Shown: one piece after another, positions 46,801 through 60,600 of the stretch
Layout: each line of letters opens with the position of its first letter
How positions within the stretch are numbered: the stretch's first letter is position 1
Origin: Aphis gossypii
Taxonomy: Eukaryota > Arthropoda > Insecta > Hemiptera > Aphididae
Direction of reading: 5' to 3'
Assembly: GCF_020184175.1 (NCBI RefSeq)
Contig: NC_065530.1
Coordinates: 73,075,260 to 73,139,259 of the forward strand
Length of the DNA stretch: 64,000 nt
Notes under the pieces: model-generated
The model's input: the letters and a program-made list of their open reading frames with translations, nothing else
The model's database searches: none
Told to the model about the DNA's origin: nothing
Program-made: the position numbers and the translations under genes

Positions 46801-49800
46801 AATACTGCTTATAAATCTTAGCCCTAGAAATTATTACAAAACAGACATGTCTAATAATTTTAAAATTGTATTCTGTAAGTAAAATTTTCTTACCATAACC
46901 TAAAATTTCATAAAATTATGAAAATATTTACTTTTTTACAATTTCAGATTTCGAACTAAGAACATAATAACGCTAATTTAGAGATTATACTATTTAACTT
47001 TTATTCAGTGATTTAACAAAATGCAATATTATTATAGAATGTAATCATTAAATTGAAAAAAGTATTTTAAAATAACTAATCAAAAATCACTGTTTAAAAT
47101 ATTAGGATTTAGAGTGATTAACAATAGGTGTCTTGACATTGTCCTAGTATTCTATGAAAATAAGATGTATACGCAGGTCAAAATGGTCACAAATTACAGT
47201 AGTCAGCTATATGTATCATTGATTGCACTTTTGAGAGATATGTTCTGTGATTACAACTGATATCTAGAGAATTACCTAAAATAAAACTCTTCTACATTTT
47301 GTACCATTACACTTAACCGAAATGTATAAAAAATTGACACTATAGTATCTAAATGTTTTTATATTTTGTTTATTGTAAACGGTTTATTTCATTGCTTACT
47401 TTCCTATATATGCTAAATTACTGTCCTAAAGTTAGTGCACGTGATTTTATAACCACAATCATGAGATAATAGAATCACTGTATCTACTATACCACTGGTG
47501 ATCGATAGAGTAGAGTATTATTTGAATACTTTTTTATATACAATTTTATTTGAAAATATTCTTTGTAATTATTTGAATATACCTAAATATATATGAATGA
47601 TTTATTAAAATAATTATTCAAGTAAAATCCTAATCATTTAAAAAAACCGTTATAATCAAATAGTTTTTTTATTCAAAAAGGTAGGTACATGTTTATTTAA
47701 ATTATTATTTAGATTAAAATTTACCAAACTCTGGTAATCAGTTATACTCGTAGAGGAATGTGTCGAAAATTATACGATAGTATAAATCAAAGGTACATTT
47801 GAACCCACTCCGTGTGTCAATCACTAAACCATCGTAGTCTTATCGTCTTAACATCAGTATACCTTTTCCGGGTACTAGATTTGATCTGTTTACGGCAAAT
47901 GAGATAATGTGACCACGTAAATGTATTTTACTCATTTTAGATAAAGCTTGGTGGTTTTGTATTAAATTCAATTACTAAGTTCTTTTTATTTTATCAACTG
48001 GATGTTAAAACCTTTTTAAACCATTTCAGCTTTTCACTATCTCATTATTCTATTATAATAATTATACTGTTTACACATCTCATCTATATTAATATATTTT
48101 AAAATATTCTTTTGATTATAATTTCTGTTTATGAGAAAATATAAATCACGAAATTATGCAACTTTTTGATTTTCTTTAGTCAAAACAAGGTTTTTTTTTT
48201 AATAATTTTGGACTATATTCGAGTAAATACTCGTACGTAATATAGCATATGCATTTAAATTCAACTAATTATAATATTTGTAACCGATAAAATTCTTTGA
48301 TATCTCTTGAATAGTAAGTAATAATTAGGTAAATTATTTTAGTATTTTCGTAACATCACTATTCACTACCATATAATTACATGATTAATTCAAAATTAAA
48401 ATAATGTCATTTATCTCTTTGAAGTTCAAAAAACGTAGAGTACACTATTTATACATGTATAATAATTGTATAACGAAAATAATAAATAGATTCTAATTTA
48501 TACCTAAGAATTGATAAATTTAAAATCTAATAATAATATGGTTTTCTGTTTGTGTAGAATAAAATACACTATACTAGATACATTATGAATTATGATAGTG
48601 ACGGAAAAATGTTGGACCGTACGCTGACACGCTATATAAACAATATATAGAATATTATGTACAATATATAGATAAGTACTATAGAATATTATATCAGAGA
48701 CATAAATATTCAATGACCTGCAAACCACCAAGCTTTTTTGTATAGAGGAAAAAATCAGTAAAAATTAAAAATCACGCCAATCAAACAGTATGATATTAAA
48801 TTTATTTTTTACAATAATAAATTATAATATAAAATTTTAAAAGAATGAAGTTATAAATTTACTTTTAATTGATTTATTTGTATCGCTTATGAATATGATA
48901 CCTTAATTACTATTATCTGTCGGACGTAACGTAATCACAACGTATAGGAGTCCCGAACAGTAAAAAGGTTGACTGTGGCAGTGTGAAGACGTCAGATGCA
49001 CGACATTTGTTGTACAGAAGAGTTGTCGACGAGCGATCTCACTACAGCACAGATACACAGTAACAAAACTGTACAAAATTCAAACGTATATATTATTATA
49101 ATACTATATTGTAAGAGTATGTGATATTTAAGTCTGTCCTTAGTCCCTTTATGATTAACATGAGGGTCAAACAAAATTTAGTTAAGGATACCCGCGTGAT
49201 TTGTATCAACGTAGTGTGATGTATTGTTCTGAATAACTTTGCCATTTATTTTGATAAGTAAATACATTTTTATCTAATCAAAACTTTATCATAGTATTGT
49301 AAAAAATGTAAAAATAACATTCCAAACGTTATTGCACAAAATTAAAAACAAAAACAGATTTTAAACTAAAAATCAAACGACAATCTATGCCTATTTTAGT
49401 TACAGAACACCACCGGAAATGTTTAATAAATGTATCTAAAATAATCACAGTAGGTGATCCTTCCTGTATCTTTAAGGTAATGGATACTGATTATTTTAAT
49501 ACAGTTTACCTACTATATTTTTAAATATAATGTATAATTGGCGACAGCGATGTGTGAAAAACATTAATTAGAAATTTCCATTTGCCCTTTATAACTTATA
49601 TACATTTGATTTCACGTTTCAAAAAAGTATAATTTAGTTTAATGGCACCTATACTCAACGCCTTACCTAAATACTTTGTTCAACAAAATCATAGTTAAAA
49701 TACATGTTAATATTTTGTTTCGAGCTTAACATATTTCATAATACACGAGATTAGAAGACGCTTTTGTATACACATAGTTTACTAAGATCTGAGATAGGTC

Positions 49801-52800
49801 GTCGACTGGATAAATAGCTTTGATATATTATCATATTAAATAATATTGTACCACAAAATTTTCATTATTTATATTATAATACATGAAGATAATATAAATC
49901 ATTTAAATCACTCTAATTTCAAATAAACGGCTTTCCAGACGAAACTTATAATATCAGTCTCCCGTGGTCCAGCCTAATAATATTATATAAGCCATCGCTA
50001 CTACCTTACCAGAATCTTAAATGTAATATATCGCAGCATGTGGGTACATGGGTCACAGATCGCTAAGAAAACTGCTAAAGTAGGTACTAATATTATTTTT
50101 ATCGCTGTTTCAACTTACCGGAGATCTATCATTTCACATATTTTACACCCGCACAGACGACGACGTCTACTAACTCGTTGGCGTTTTATTAACAGTTGAG
50201 ATAGGTTAGTTCAGTATAATTGTATAATATACTTTTAAAATTGTATTTAAATACAGATAGGTACGTGCATTCAGAAAATATTTCGTATGTATTTTAAATA
50301 CATTTTAGTTGTACTTATTCAATAACAATCTAACTGCTATAAAAGTATTTAAATAAATTCACTCAAATACTTTAAAAGACTGGTAATAACTTGTACAAGT
50401 CTTCAAGACACACGTACCATGCTTAGAAGTTAATACGTTTATTTAATATTATGATGTAAACGCGATTAAGCTCATGTCGTTTTTACTGATATTCTGAAAA
50501 ATTGTCTCATTTTGTTAAAACAATAAATATTCCACACGAAGGATATCTTAAGTACAATATTGAACCTCAAGAATAATGTACGTAAAATAATGTTCCGACA
50601 ATATTTTTGAAATAGGAATAATAGCCCAATGAGTCCAATGAACAGGATCCTCAAAATTGAAATCATATTTTAGAAGATTTAGAATATTGAATAATGGTCA
50701 ATAAAAAAATAAAGTATTTTAAGAAATAATTCTCAACGGATGATATAGACTTTTTGACTGTTAGAAACTCGGTTTTATCTCTATACACGTATGTGTGACC
50801 CTTTTAATAGAACACGTCATGAGGGTATATGTTTATATTTTTATATCTTATTTCACTGTTATCGAGTACTAAAAAGAAATATAATCAATGCATATTATTT
50901 TTTTTACCCTCTGACATAAGTAGTTGCACACCAACCTACTGAGATCGGCCACTGAATGATGCTATAATTATTGTGCTTGCCACAGGATTTATATTTATTA
51001 TTATTTTTAAACGCCATAAATATTATACGACCAGTTGACGAAACACATCACATTATATTTGTATTCATCGAATTCCTTTGTTTTTATTGTTACCAACCGA
51101 AACAGTGAAACTTATTGGCCGATTGAAAATACCGCATGTACAGTGTTTTAAAATTCTTTATACTAGCTAAAAAGAATAGGTCGAGACGTTTCGTGAACTA
51201 GCTATATTCGTAATTATTTCTCAAATAGTTCAAATACCTACCAAGAAGTTTTTACATTCCGTCTTTCGTAGATTACACACACGCACACATGTATTACAAA
51301 CGATTCAAGCTGTCGTATTTTTTGCCACATATTTTATTTTGTTAAATAATAATATACAATGTATATAGAAACACGTTTATTTACAGCGTTTCTTTGTTTT
51401 TAGCATATAGGCTAAAATAAAGATTTTCCGTTACATAATTTACACTAAAAAGTAAGTTACCAGTGATACGTAACAGTTTATGTCTGTTTAGTTTTTTTTA
51501 ATCACGAAATGCACGAGACAAATGGAAATTCGTTTTTAATTTACATCGCCATAAGTGTTAATAGAATCTTTAACAAAGTGTTATCTGACGTAGTATTAAA
51601 TAAGCTCTAAGTCTAAACACAATGCAGATTAATCATTCTTTATTTTGCAATTCGAGTTATCTGTTGAAGCCATTAACTGTATGCGTTGCTTCACTTGACA
51701 TTAAATATGATTTAACAAGATTATTGATATAAATAATATAAATATGTATAATATATGGTGTCGTAGATTCTTATTTATACGTCCGCTTAATAAAAAGCTA
51801 TAGTATATAATGCCTATGCATAAGAGAGTACCTAATGTATATGTATGTAAATGTTAAATGGTTAAAATAAATGCCCACGTGATACCGAAATTGTTTTTTT
51901 TATTAATGTGCAAGGCTGGCCATTTAAAGTTTAAACTATAATAAAAAATAATTAAATAAATTTAAAAGTGTATTAATAAGGAAAAAATATGACGAAAACA
52001 AAGACACGTTTATATTTATACCGCTTATCAAATTTAATATTTTGTTACTTTCTATTTTTAACTAATAATTAATGTTAATACTACTTATAAATTTATCATC
52101 ATGAATTCACGCTGTTAAGGGTAGATGGGATCTTGATAGGCCGAATGCGTAGGACAGTATAGATTTATATAGATCTAGATAATACCCTAATAACCAATAA
52201 AATATTATTATATTTAACTTACCATACAATCTGTATAATGTTGTGTTTTTGTAACTAACACTTGAGTAACACTATATAATAATTTACCGCGTGTAAAAAA
52301 GTTTATTCTCACAAAATATTTCACATCTATCGAAATCTATGTATGTATTGTATTTATACCTACTGTGTTCAAGACAAAAAAAAATTTATTTTACCGGACT
52401 ATGAATTATTGCACCAAGCCAATGACTAAAATAAATTATGCAAATTACATTGCGTATAATACGAAATTAAAAAGTGTGAAGTGACAAAAAATACCATCTA
52501 AGTTTTGTTATATTGCACTAAACACTTGCCTACACTTATGTGTATATACGATGATAGGTATATCCTTATTTTTTTTCAAATCACGAACGGGGGAGGTACT
52601 GTGTTTGAAACTACTTTTTCCCTAAGATGATATATCCCAATCCAACCTGACCTAACTTAACGTTTGTGTGATTTTTCATTCATTCATTTTTAATGACTTT
52701 ACAAAATATATAATAATAATCCTTAGTCCTGATACATAATATACGTGCACCAAAGCTAAAGAAGTCTTGTTTCATTGCCTACTCCGTATAATGCTACCAG

Positions 52801-55465
52801 GTCACCAACAAAGTAAAATATTATATTTAATTAACATTTCATTTTAATAAACATTACATGTTACTTAAATGTGCTGTAAAATTATTAACATCAAAACTTT
52901 CTCATATCCCCCGTTTGGTATTAATATGTCACTATTACACCATATCAAAGGTGGACAACATTTTATAGTTACTACCACATTAATGGGTATCGGGTATTAT
53001 GAAAATTCGTTATGATTTAATAATAAATAATAAGTAGAACCTCTCGTTCATTGTTTTTGAGCAATTATGTAAAATTGCTGAACCATTATAATAGTAATAA
53101 TTAATAACATTCTAGAAGTATCAGACGTGCGATATATTATGGATCAAATAATTACGAATATATCGTTATATCAAACTTGATGTCATCGTGGTGTGTTTTG
53201 CCAAGTAACAATGTATAAAGTTGTAAATCGTGAGACCACGACAAGCAGAAAATAGGACTTTTCAACTTAAAATATATTAGAATTCATAAAATGATATAAT
53301 ATTTACTGTAAATCTTGTACCTACTTATTATTGTTGTATTATACTCGTATAAATAAGAAACGATATTTAATCGAATACTTATCCTTATTACCCTACGCGA
53401 CTTTCTTTGGATGTTAAAAAAACTCTCTCTATAATCAAAAAAAAAAAATAATAATAAGTATACATATAGTATGAGTGAATGTATGATATTTTATATTTTT
53501 ATCGAACAATTAAGAAAAATAAATACTATTTAAAAAAATAGTTGAAATTATATTTGTATTAGGTATAGGCACTTTATTAATCAACTAAAAAATAATTAAA
53601 TTATATAATTGTAAGTCATCAGGTACTTAATTAGGGAAAATTATTGAACTTTATAACAACTTTTATAATATAAAATTAACCAATTGGTTTTATACGTCAT
53701 ACGATCCAACCGTTTTAGATTACTAAACATTAGTTTTAAGTTTCCAAACGTAAGTTTAGAACATCTTATAATATACCTGTTTTCACCATATGTACTATTA
53801 TTTTATTCGTTACTAGTACATGGTTACAATAATGTTAGTTAAAAATACATTTAACTAGAGTACTATCAATATGAATGTTTTCATAATGCACTTAAATAAA
53901 TAAATAATTTTATAGGTATCGGTTTTATTCAAAGTAAATTCATACTAGTAAATATTAATGATGTATTCATTATAAATTTTAAAATGCATAATAAAAAATA
54001 TTAATAACTAGGTAGATATCAAAAAAAAAGTCACCAAATTCTTTTTAAATTATAGTTTATTTGGATTTTATTAAAATATACGTTTAAGCAAGATTTAAGC
54101 ACGCTTGCAGAGTAAGCTTTTTTAACTTGTTTTAAGTTCCTTACCACCATGTTTTTTCAAATTAAAATGTAAAAAAAAAAAAAACAAAAACTATAAAAAT
54201 CTCGTTGCTATTGTCAACTGAATAATGTAGAAATATATAATATTTGTTTCTGTATCATTGTTTTATTGTTACAATTAATATAGTGAAAAATGTATTCTAG
54301 TCTGAAAATATTATAACATACATTTATTATAAAATATTACCGTACAATTATAATCATGCAGAATGTCGCAGTACAGAATATGCCATTTTCGTATACCCTC
54401 AATTGCTCGAGTCTAAAAATCCAAATTTCTTAAAAATGTTATTTTTTTATTTCATTATAAAATAACATACTAGTTCAGGTACTTGGAATTCTCAAAAATC
54501 TTGTTATTCTAGTTTAAAAATAAAAATTTAAGTAATTTAAACCTACTTTTCGAGTGATTGAGTATAGAACAAATAAAATAGGAGCATTTCTCGAACAACT
54601 AGCAATCAATTTTGATATCGAATCATATAAAACGTGAAGAAAATTTAATTAAATGCCTTGGCTCTACAAGTTACTTAATTAAAAAGAAACGCGCGACTGT
54701 CCTGAGTTATTGAGTGAATTACCTACTTTCAAACATTAAACGTGTTAGCACTGTTAGCGTATTTATAAACATTCCATACAACAATACCTACCATTATAAT
54801 TACAGTCACTTTTTTGCTCCGATTAGTAGATTGTAATAATTAAAGTAAATTCAATAATACATTTTAATTTTTTTAATAATGACTGAACCAGATTAAAACC
54901 CTTATCCCAAATCATTATAAGACACATAATACATTTTATAATTATTAATTAATATTTTAATTGTGTACATTCTATAATAAGTGTTTGATATACTGTACTG
55001 ATTCGGTACGAGTACTTACGAAATATTATAAAAATTACATTTTTACATCATTCGGGTGAGTGAACACTCACCGTTCCGTCATAAAGCTCTGACACAATAA
55101 TGTCATATTGATCATCTTATTACAAATTTTATTCTATACTTATACATCGAATATAGTTCAATACAGACACCATAATACATGTTTATGTATAGTGTATATA
55201 TATATATTTTATTTACTCCTATATGGAATATTTACTCTATTATAAAGATTATTATGGAATCTTTTTTCTTCGTATTAGTACGTTGAATAAATCTTCAGAG
55301 GTCCTCTCTGGCAAGTTGCACAGATTTCTCGTAACTTTTAAGCCGCTTCATTACACTGAACCGTAAATAATATTATTAATATAATATTGACACACCCTCT
55401 GTAAACGACTGAACATGACATGTGCATATGATAATTCGACATATCGGTAACATAATTATTTTTAT
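40851..55465. other. Long AT-rich region without a recognised gene
   Basis: Read on both strands. Stretches that stand out in composition but carry no convincing ORF: 43310-43570, 48920-49060 (contains GACGTCAG), 50120-50180 (a good GTAAGT donor on the minus strand at about 50118), and 47800-47890. Hairpins lie at 45315-45335 and 55055-55072. It may be intron of a large gene or intergenic DNA. Confidence 0.5.
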
Positions 55466-55501
55466 TCATCCGTCCAAATCTTCGTCGGTACACGTCATAT
55501 C
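55466..55501 (-). CDS. Candidate short terminal exon with acidic tail
   Basis: After the acceptor GACCCCTGCAG| the frame reads DMTCTDEDLDG and a TGA that overlaps an AATAAA. The phase-0 entry agrees with the phase-0 exit of the candidate exon at 57590-57707. Twelve codons are too few to be sure. Confidence 0.2.
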   Translation of the reverse strand, partial: DMTCTDEDLDG

Positions 55502-57589
55502 CTGCAGGGGTCCGTAGTAGGTAATTGAATGTGAATTATTTATCATACGATAATAATAAAGAATATAATATGCACATGCATATGTTATATAAATGTATTT
55601 TAAATTATTACATGCACTTATGTATATTTGTATTATATTGTTTCAAGTATAAATGGATAGACAGACGTCGTAAATAGATCCATACTAAATATTCTTAATT
55701 TAACCATTCGTGAAATCAAATGTTTAGTAATAGTATTATTATTTTTTTATTATTCTTGATAATGTACTTATATCATAGCACGTAAGTTGTGGAAAAAAGC
55801 TACTCTGGGACCGATTATTGAGTTTGCAGCTGTTACGTAACTATAAACTTAAATAAACACAACTACTGGCTGATTTCTAATTAAAATTAAATTAGTTTAC
55901 AATAACACATAATATTATAGAAATTGAAAACAAATACAAGTATTTTAGTTTTTTTTGTTTTTTGTTGATTACAAATTATTTTTTACATACAAACAATACG
56001 TAAAAAACAAAAGAATATAATCACAATTTCATTAAGTTACAACAATGAAAAAATAAATGTGTGTATTGTGTATATGTTTATGTCCTATACTCACATCGTA
56101 TCCAAGTTTTTTACTAGGTAACTATGGATTATTGTAAAAGTTAAAATTGAGTAGGATATCTGTTAAATTTTGTTTTATACTTTCTTATTTTGCAAAAAAC
56201 AGTTTTAAATTGTAAAGCAAAAAATGAGAAAATTAATTGTATAGACCATTAAAAGTGATGCAATTAAAATAAAAATGTGAGCTCATAACAATCCAAATAA
56301 TGATTTCAAAATAATTTTAAACCAATAATATTTAATAACGAAATTAACAACTACATAATACATTGTAGCTATGTACGCAAATTTAATAAATTTACTGCCT
56401 TGATTATTGTGTTTAACTCTCGCTATAACGTTACATAAAAAAGTCAATATAGATTTTTTTATGTTTCCACAAATTAATTTCTCAGAGTTAAAATTAATAT
56501 TCAGTTGATTCATATCATACGCTTTAAGTTAAATGTAATTTTTATTTATTTGTCAGTACAAAATAAATATTATTATTTATGAACAATAAAATATTGAAAA
56601 CCTTGCTATAAATGGGGAAAATAATTTATTTCATTAGTACTTTAATAATACTTTTTTCATTTTTTCTCAGCTAAATTTTAAAAACGTTTAGTAGGTACAT
56701 ATTCCATACAAATACCAATTCATTTTAATACCTAATAATTATTATTATAAGTCAATTAAGACTATAATAATAGTTATGATATGATAGAGAATTTCAATTG
56801 TTTTTCACTTAAAATAGTTGTATGCTTTTTCTTGGGCACGTATCAAGCTATTAAATTACTTAAAATTAATATAGGTACCTTCTTATACTAAAATAATTTA
56901 CTTATAGTTTAAATCTTCAAGTGTACTACTAAAATATAATATATACCTTTGATAGCAGAAAATTTTTTTTCGTATATACCTAAATATTATAACAGTACAA
57001 ATTGTACGTTCAACATATCGCTTGAATACTTAAAAAGTTGAACATCAAGTACCAATATATATGTTTATTTTTTTTTTGATGACTGTTCGAAGGCAGATTA
57101 TAACAGATTGTAATTTAAAAATTAACTATGATTTTTATTCGTTTTGGTTTTCAATTATAAAATTATAACTTATGACGTTTAGTAGGAACATTTTACGTGA
57201 AACATGTATAAATTACATTAATCAAATATCATCCACATATTATAGAATATGTGTATAGGTGTAACGGATTTGTATTACTACTGAAGAGTGCGGACTACTA
57301 TATCAATACAATATATATGATTTATTATTTGTACAACCATAAAAATCGCAGCCAAAAATGCTGTTACACTCATATATTATTATAATCTTTGACATTAATG
57401 GTTGAAATTTGAATTGTGGAGTATAAAATATAGAAGTACCTATTGTATATTGTATAAACATATGTATTTTCATGAAACGAAGTAATACTATTAGAGGATT
57501 TTGATGTTAAATTAGACAGCACGTTTATTTTTACATAGTAAAATTCAACATATATTCAAATAAAATGTAAATGTTATATTTTACTTTAC

Positions 57590-57707
57590 CGTTGATCCTT
57601 TGGCAATACGCGAAACAGGCGATGAACTTGAACTGCTCCGACACGTCATAATATACATAAAAACGGGCCAAATGATTATTATTATACATTTTTTAAAGTA
57701 ATCGAAA
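57590..57707 (-). CDS. Candidate exon encoding a membrane segment and Ser-rich tail
   Basis: 118 nt with an acceptor behind a pyrimidine-rich tract (CCTAACCTACTAG|T) and a donor ACG|GTAAAG. The frame reads FDYFKKCIIIIIWPVFMYIM, then TCRSSSSSSPVSRIAKGST: two lysines, about 13 hydrophobic residues, and a Ser-rich basic stretch, like a membrane span with a cytosolic tail. Exit phase 0 fits the candidate terminal exon at 55466. A second frame is also open here, so coding status is unproven. Confidence 0.25.
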
Positions 57708-59049
57708 CTAGTAGGTTAGGAATATGTGAAGGCACTTTGTGATAATCATAACAAATTCAAAATGATACAAGCGTCTTGGGTACATTATATTATATAAATA
57801 ATGTATGTTTATTAATAATGAAATATAAACGCCTATGCCTTAATGATGGTTCACACTATTATACTAATTTCTTACTGCGCATTATTTTTTTATTATTAAT
57901 TTTAATAGTGTTATTAATTTAAAATAATAAATTAATAATTTTTATTTTTTAATTTTTAATTGCGTTTTATGGATGAAAAATATATGACATTAAAAAACGG
58001 TTTTGTGTTAATTGTGAAAAAAGAGTACGAGTGTCGAAAACATTCAGAGAAATAGGTATACAAAAAAAAGTTACTGTTATTTTTTATTTATACCTACTCG
58101 TTTTATCAAGTGCAACTTCAACGAATTTAATTTGCTCTCAATAAAAATGTAACAGAAAATAACTGTATACAAAATAAAGTTTTATACAGAAAATATTGTA
58201 CATTCACTCAATCATACGTCATGTACGGTTACACACAAACCCATCGAATTATTTGAACCTCAGAAAGATATTATATAACTTGTTTATTTTAACTGTCTTA
58301 CCGTGACATTTCTGTAAGTAGGTAGATTATATTATTTTGCAATAAAAAAACTATTTTGAAAAAGACGGTTTATGTCATGTGCATTATAGACGAATAAGAT
58401 TGATTCAAAAGCGTTAAAATGGCATATATTATGTAGCCAGTTTACACAAAATCTTAACATTGTTGTTATATTCATGATGCGTGTGCCACAAGGGGAATAA
58501 AATCAGAATGATGGATTGGATGACAAAATATGTAACACTTGTTGAACACAAAATTTAAAATTTTCATGAGTTACAACAACTAGTGTATTATTATAAACAA
58601 ATATAACTACACAGTTATAGTAAGTAATTTTCAGGGCTCAAATTAGGATTGTACAATAAGGTATTAAAATAGGTTTTGAAGATAAAGGACTACGTTAATT
58701 TGAAAAATATATTATCAATCTACATATGTTAATCTATGGATATTTATAATTTATAAAAAATGGTTCAAGTATAATAAATACTAAATCAAATATTATATAT
58801 GTTTTATTTATGTATTTTTTTAAAACTTATAAAAAATGTTATTCTTAACACACAATCAATGTTAATAACTGAAAAACTATTCGATCAAATTTTTATTTAC
58901 AGCAAACAAAGAGTGCAGATTTTCGTTTAAAATTGTCTGAGACAGAAATCGGTACTCCCACAAGTCACTATATCCTTTACTTTGTACAAGCAGTCAAAAA
59001 TACGATCTTTATAAGTATCTATATTGAAACATTTTAAAAATCAGAGTTT

Positions 59050-60600
59050 GAATACGCGGGCATCGTTCAATGCAAAAAAAAAAAAATGGGTTAAGCACGC
59101 TCGGCGAATCAACTCGTGGCTTGTACAAAATAATCGTATCTGACTATGCGGTAGACGCGACGTCGGAACTCGGAAACGCTAATCATTTGTTTTATTATTT
59201 TTTACTTAGTCAGCCGTAATATCGTGCGCTCATCGTGCTACTCGTACATAGGTAGGTAATATTTTTATTATCCCCGCAAGTCTCTCGTACTGTCGTCGTC
59301 CGCTCGCACAGCTACCCGTGCTAATATACAATATTATTATTAAATACATATATTATAATACGCAGACGATAAACCGCAAATTACGTACCTACTATATCTC
59401 CAACGGTATTGTGTGCCGCGCGTACACACGATCGTAGGGATGTTGTGGCCGTATACGTATATGATATTATGTTATTACGGTGTATACACCTAGACAGCGT
59501 ATTATAAACCGTCGTCGGCATTAGACGCGAATTCTACCGAACCGTCATTATACCCACCGCCCCGGCACATCATATACCTAATAATAATAATATATGCATA
59601 ATAAAATATATATTATTATAACACGTGCGCGGTGTAAATATCGTATAGATCGCATAATATAATATTATGTATTATTACAATATAATCTGCGAGTGGTGGT
59701 GATTATTACCTGTGATAATGTGCGTACACAATAATATTTGTTCATAACATTGTACACACACAGCCGTACACACGTGTGCCTATACCTATATATTATTATG
59801 TGTTATATCGCCATATTCGACGTTGGTCGTCGCCGCCGACTCGTGCGCACGGACTGACACCGCTCGCGTCGTAATAATATAATATCTGCTCTCCGAGAAC
59901 GGCATCGCGTATCCTATCCATATATAATATATACCTATATGAACACTTCCGGACGCGTATACCGTGGTCGTCTGGCACATAATATTATGTACCGTTGAAC
60001 GGCCACTGGATCACTCGGTCAAATGACCGCCGCCGTACATGCGTATAACCTTATACCGCCGTGTGTGTTATAACTCGTACTCATATATATATATATATAT
60101 TACATTATACGCTGCAGATCGGCCGGCGATGCCCCGCTCGGAGGGCGGAAGAAAATGCGATTTTATTCTTCTCTCTCGCTAGCACTCACTCTCTCCGTTT
60201 CATCTCTGCTCCGACTATTATTACATCCTCTTCGTCGTCGTCGTCGTCCCACAATAGGTCACCGGCGTTTGCCATTCATAGGCGGTGGGTATTGAATTTT
60301 TTCATTTTTTTTTCTCACTCGTTTCCGCGGACGACGTTCGATGCATTTTTTGCACCACACGCCGCCGACGGAAGTTCAAAACTCGTAACAACGCCGCCGC
60401 CGCCGCCGCCGTGTTCTATACCTACCGATTTTATCGACGCCCCCGCGGATATTCGATTTCGATCACTTTTAAACCACAAACTACTTACACACGTGCACAT
60501 TGCATATATACGTCTGTTATAACTGTTTTTTTTCATTATTATTATCATATTGTACTCGTAATAATGCACTTGTGAACGAACAACGAGTGTTGGTTTTTTG
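59050..60600. promoter_or_regulatory. CpG-rich zone, probable promoter or 5' UTR of an undetermined gene
   Basis: About 1.5 kb with many CpG dinucleotides, CGTCGTCG and GCCGCC runs and CT-rich blocks (CTCTCTCGCTAGCACTCACTCTCTCC near 60172-60200 is split here as two pyrimidine blocks). It stands out sharply from AT-rich flanks. ORFs in this zone overlap in several frames and are low complexity. Aphid promoters and 5' UTR exons often look like this (inference). Direction of transcription cannot be fixed. Confidence 0.45.
60233..60411. repeat. CGT and GCC trinucleotide runs
   Basis: (CGT)5 at 60233-60247 and (GCC)6 at 60393-60411 lie in the CpG-rich zone. They give poly-Ser/Pro/Ala/Gly in overlapping ORFs of several frames, which argues for UTR rather than a true protein. 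Confidence 0.8.

Noticed and set aside
52640..52662. CCAACCTGACCTAACTTAAC, telomere-like
   Set aside because: Too degenerate and short to call a telomeric repeat.
60061..60575. Overlapping ORFs of 84-153 codons
   Set aside because: Low-complexity Ser, Pro, Ala or Gly runs from trinucleotide repeats, open in several frames on both strands; better explained as UTR or promoter sequence.
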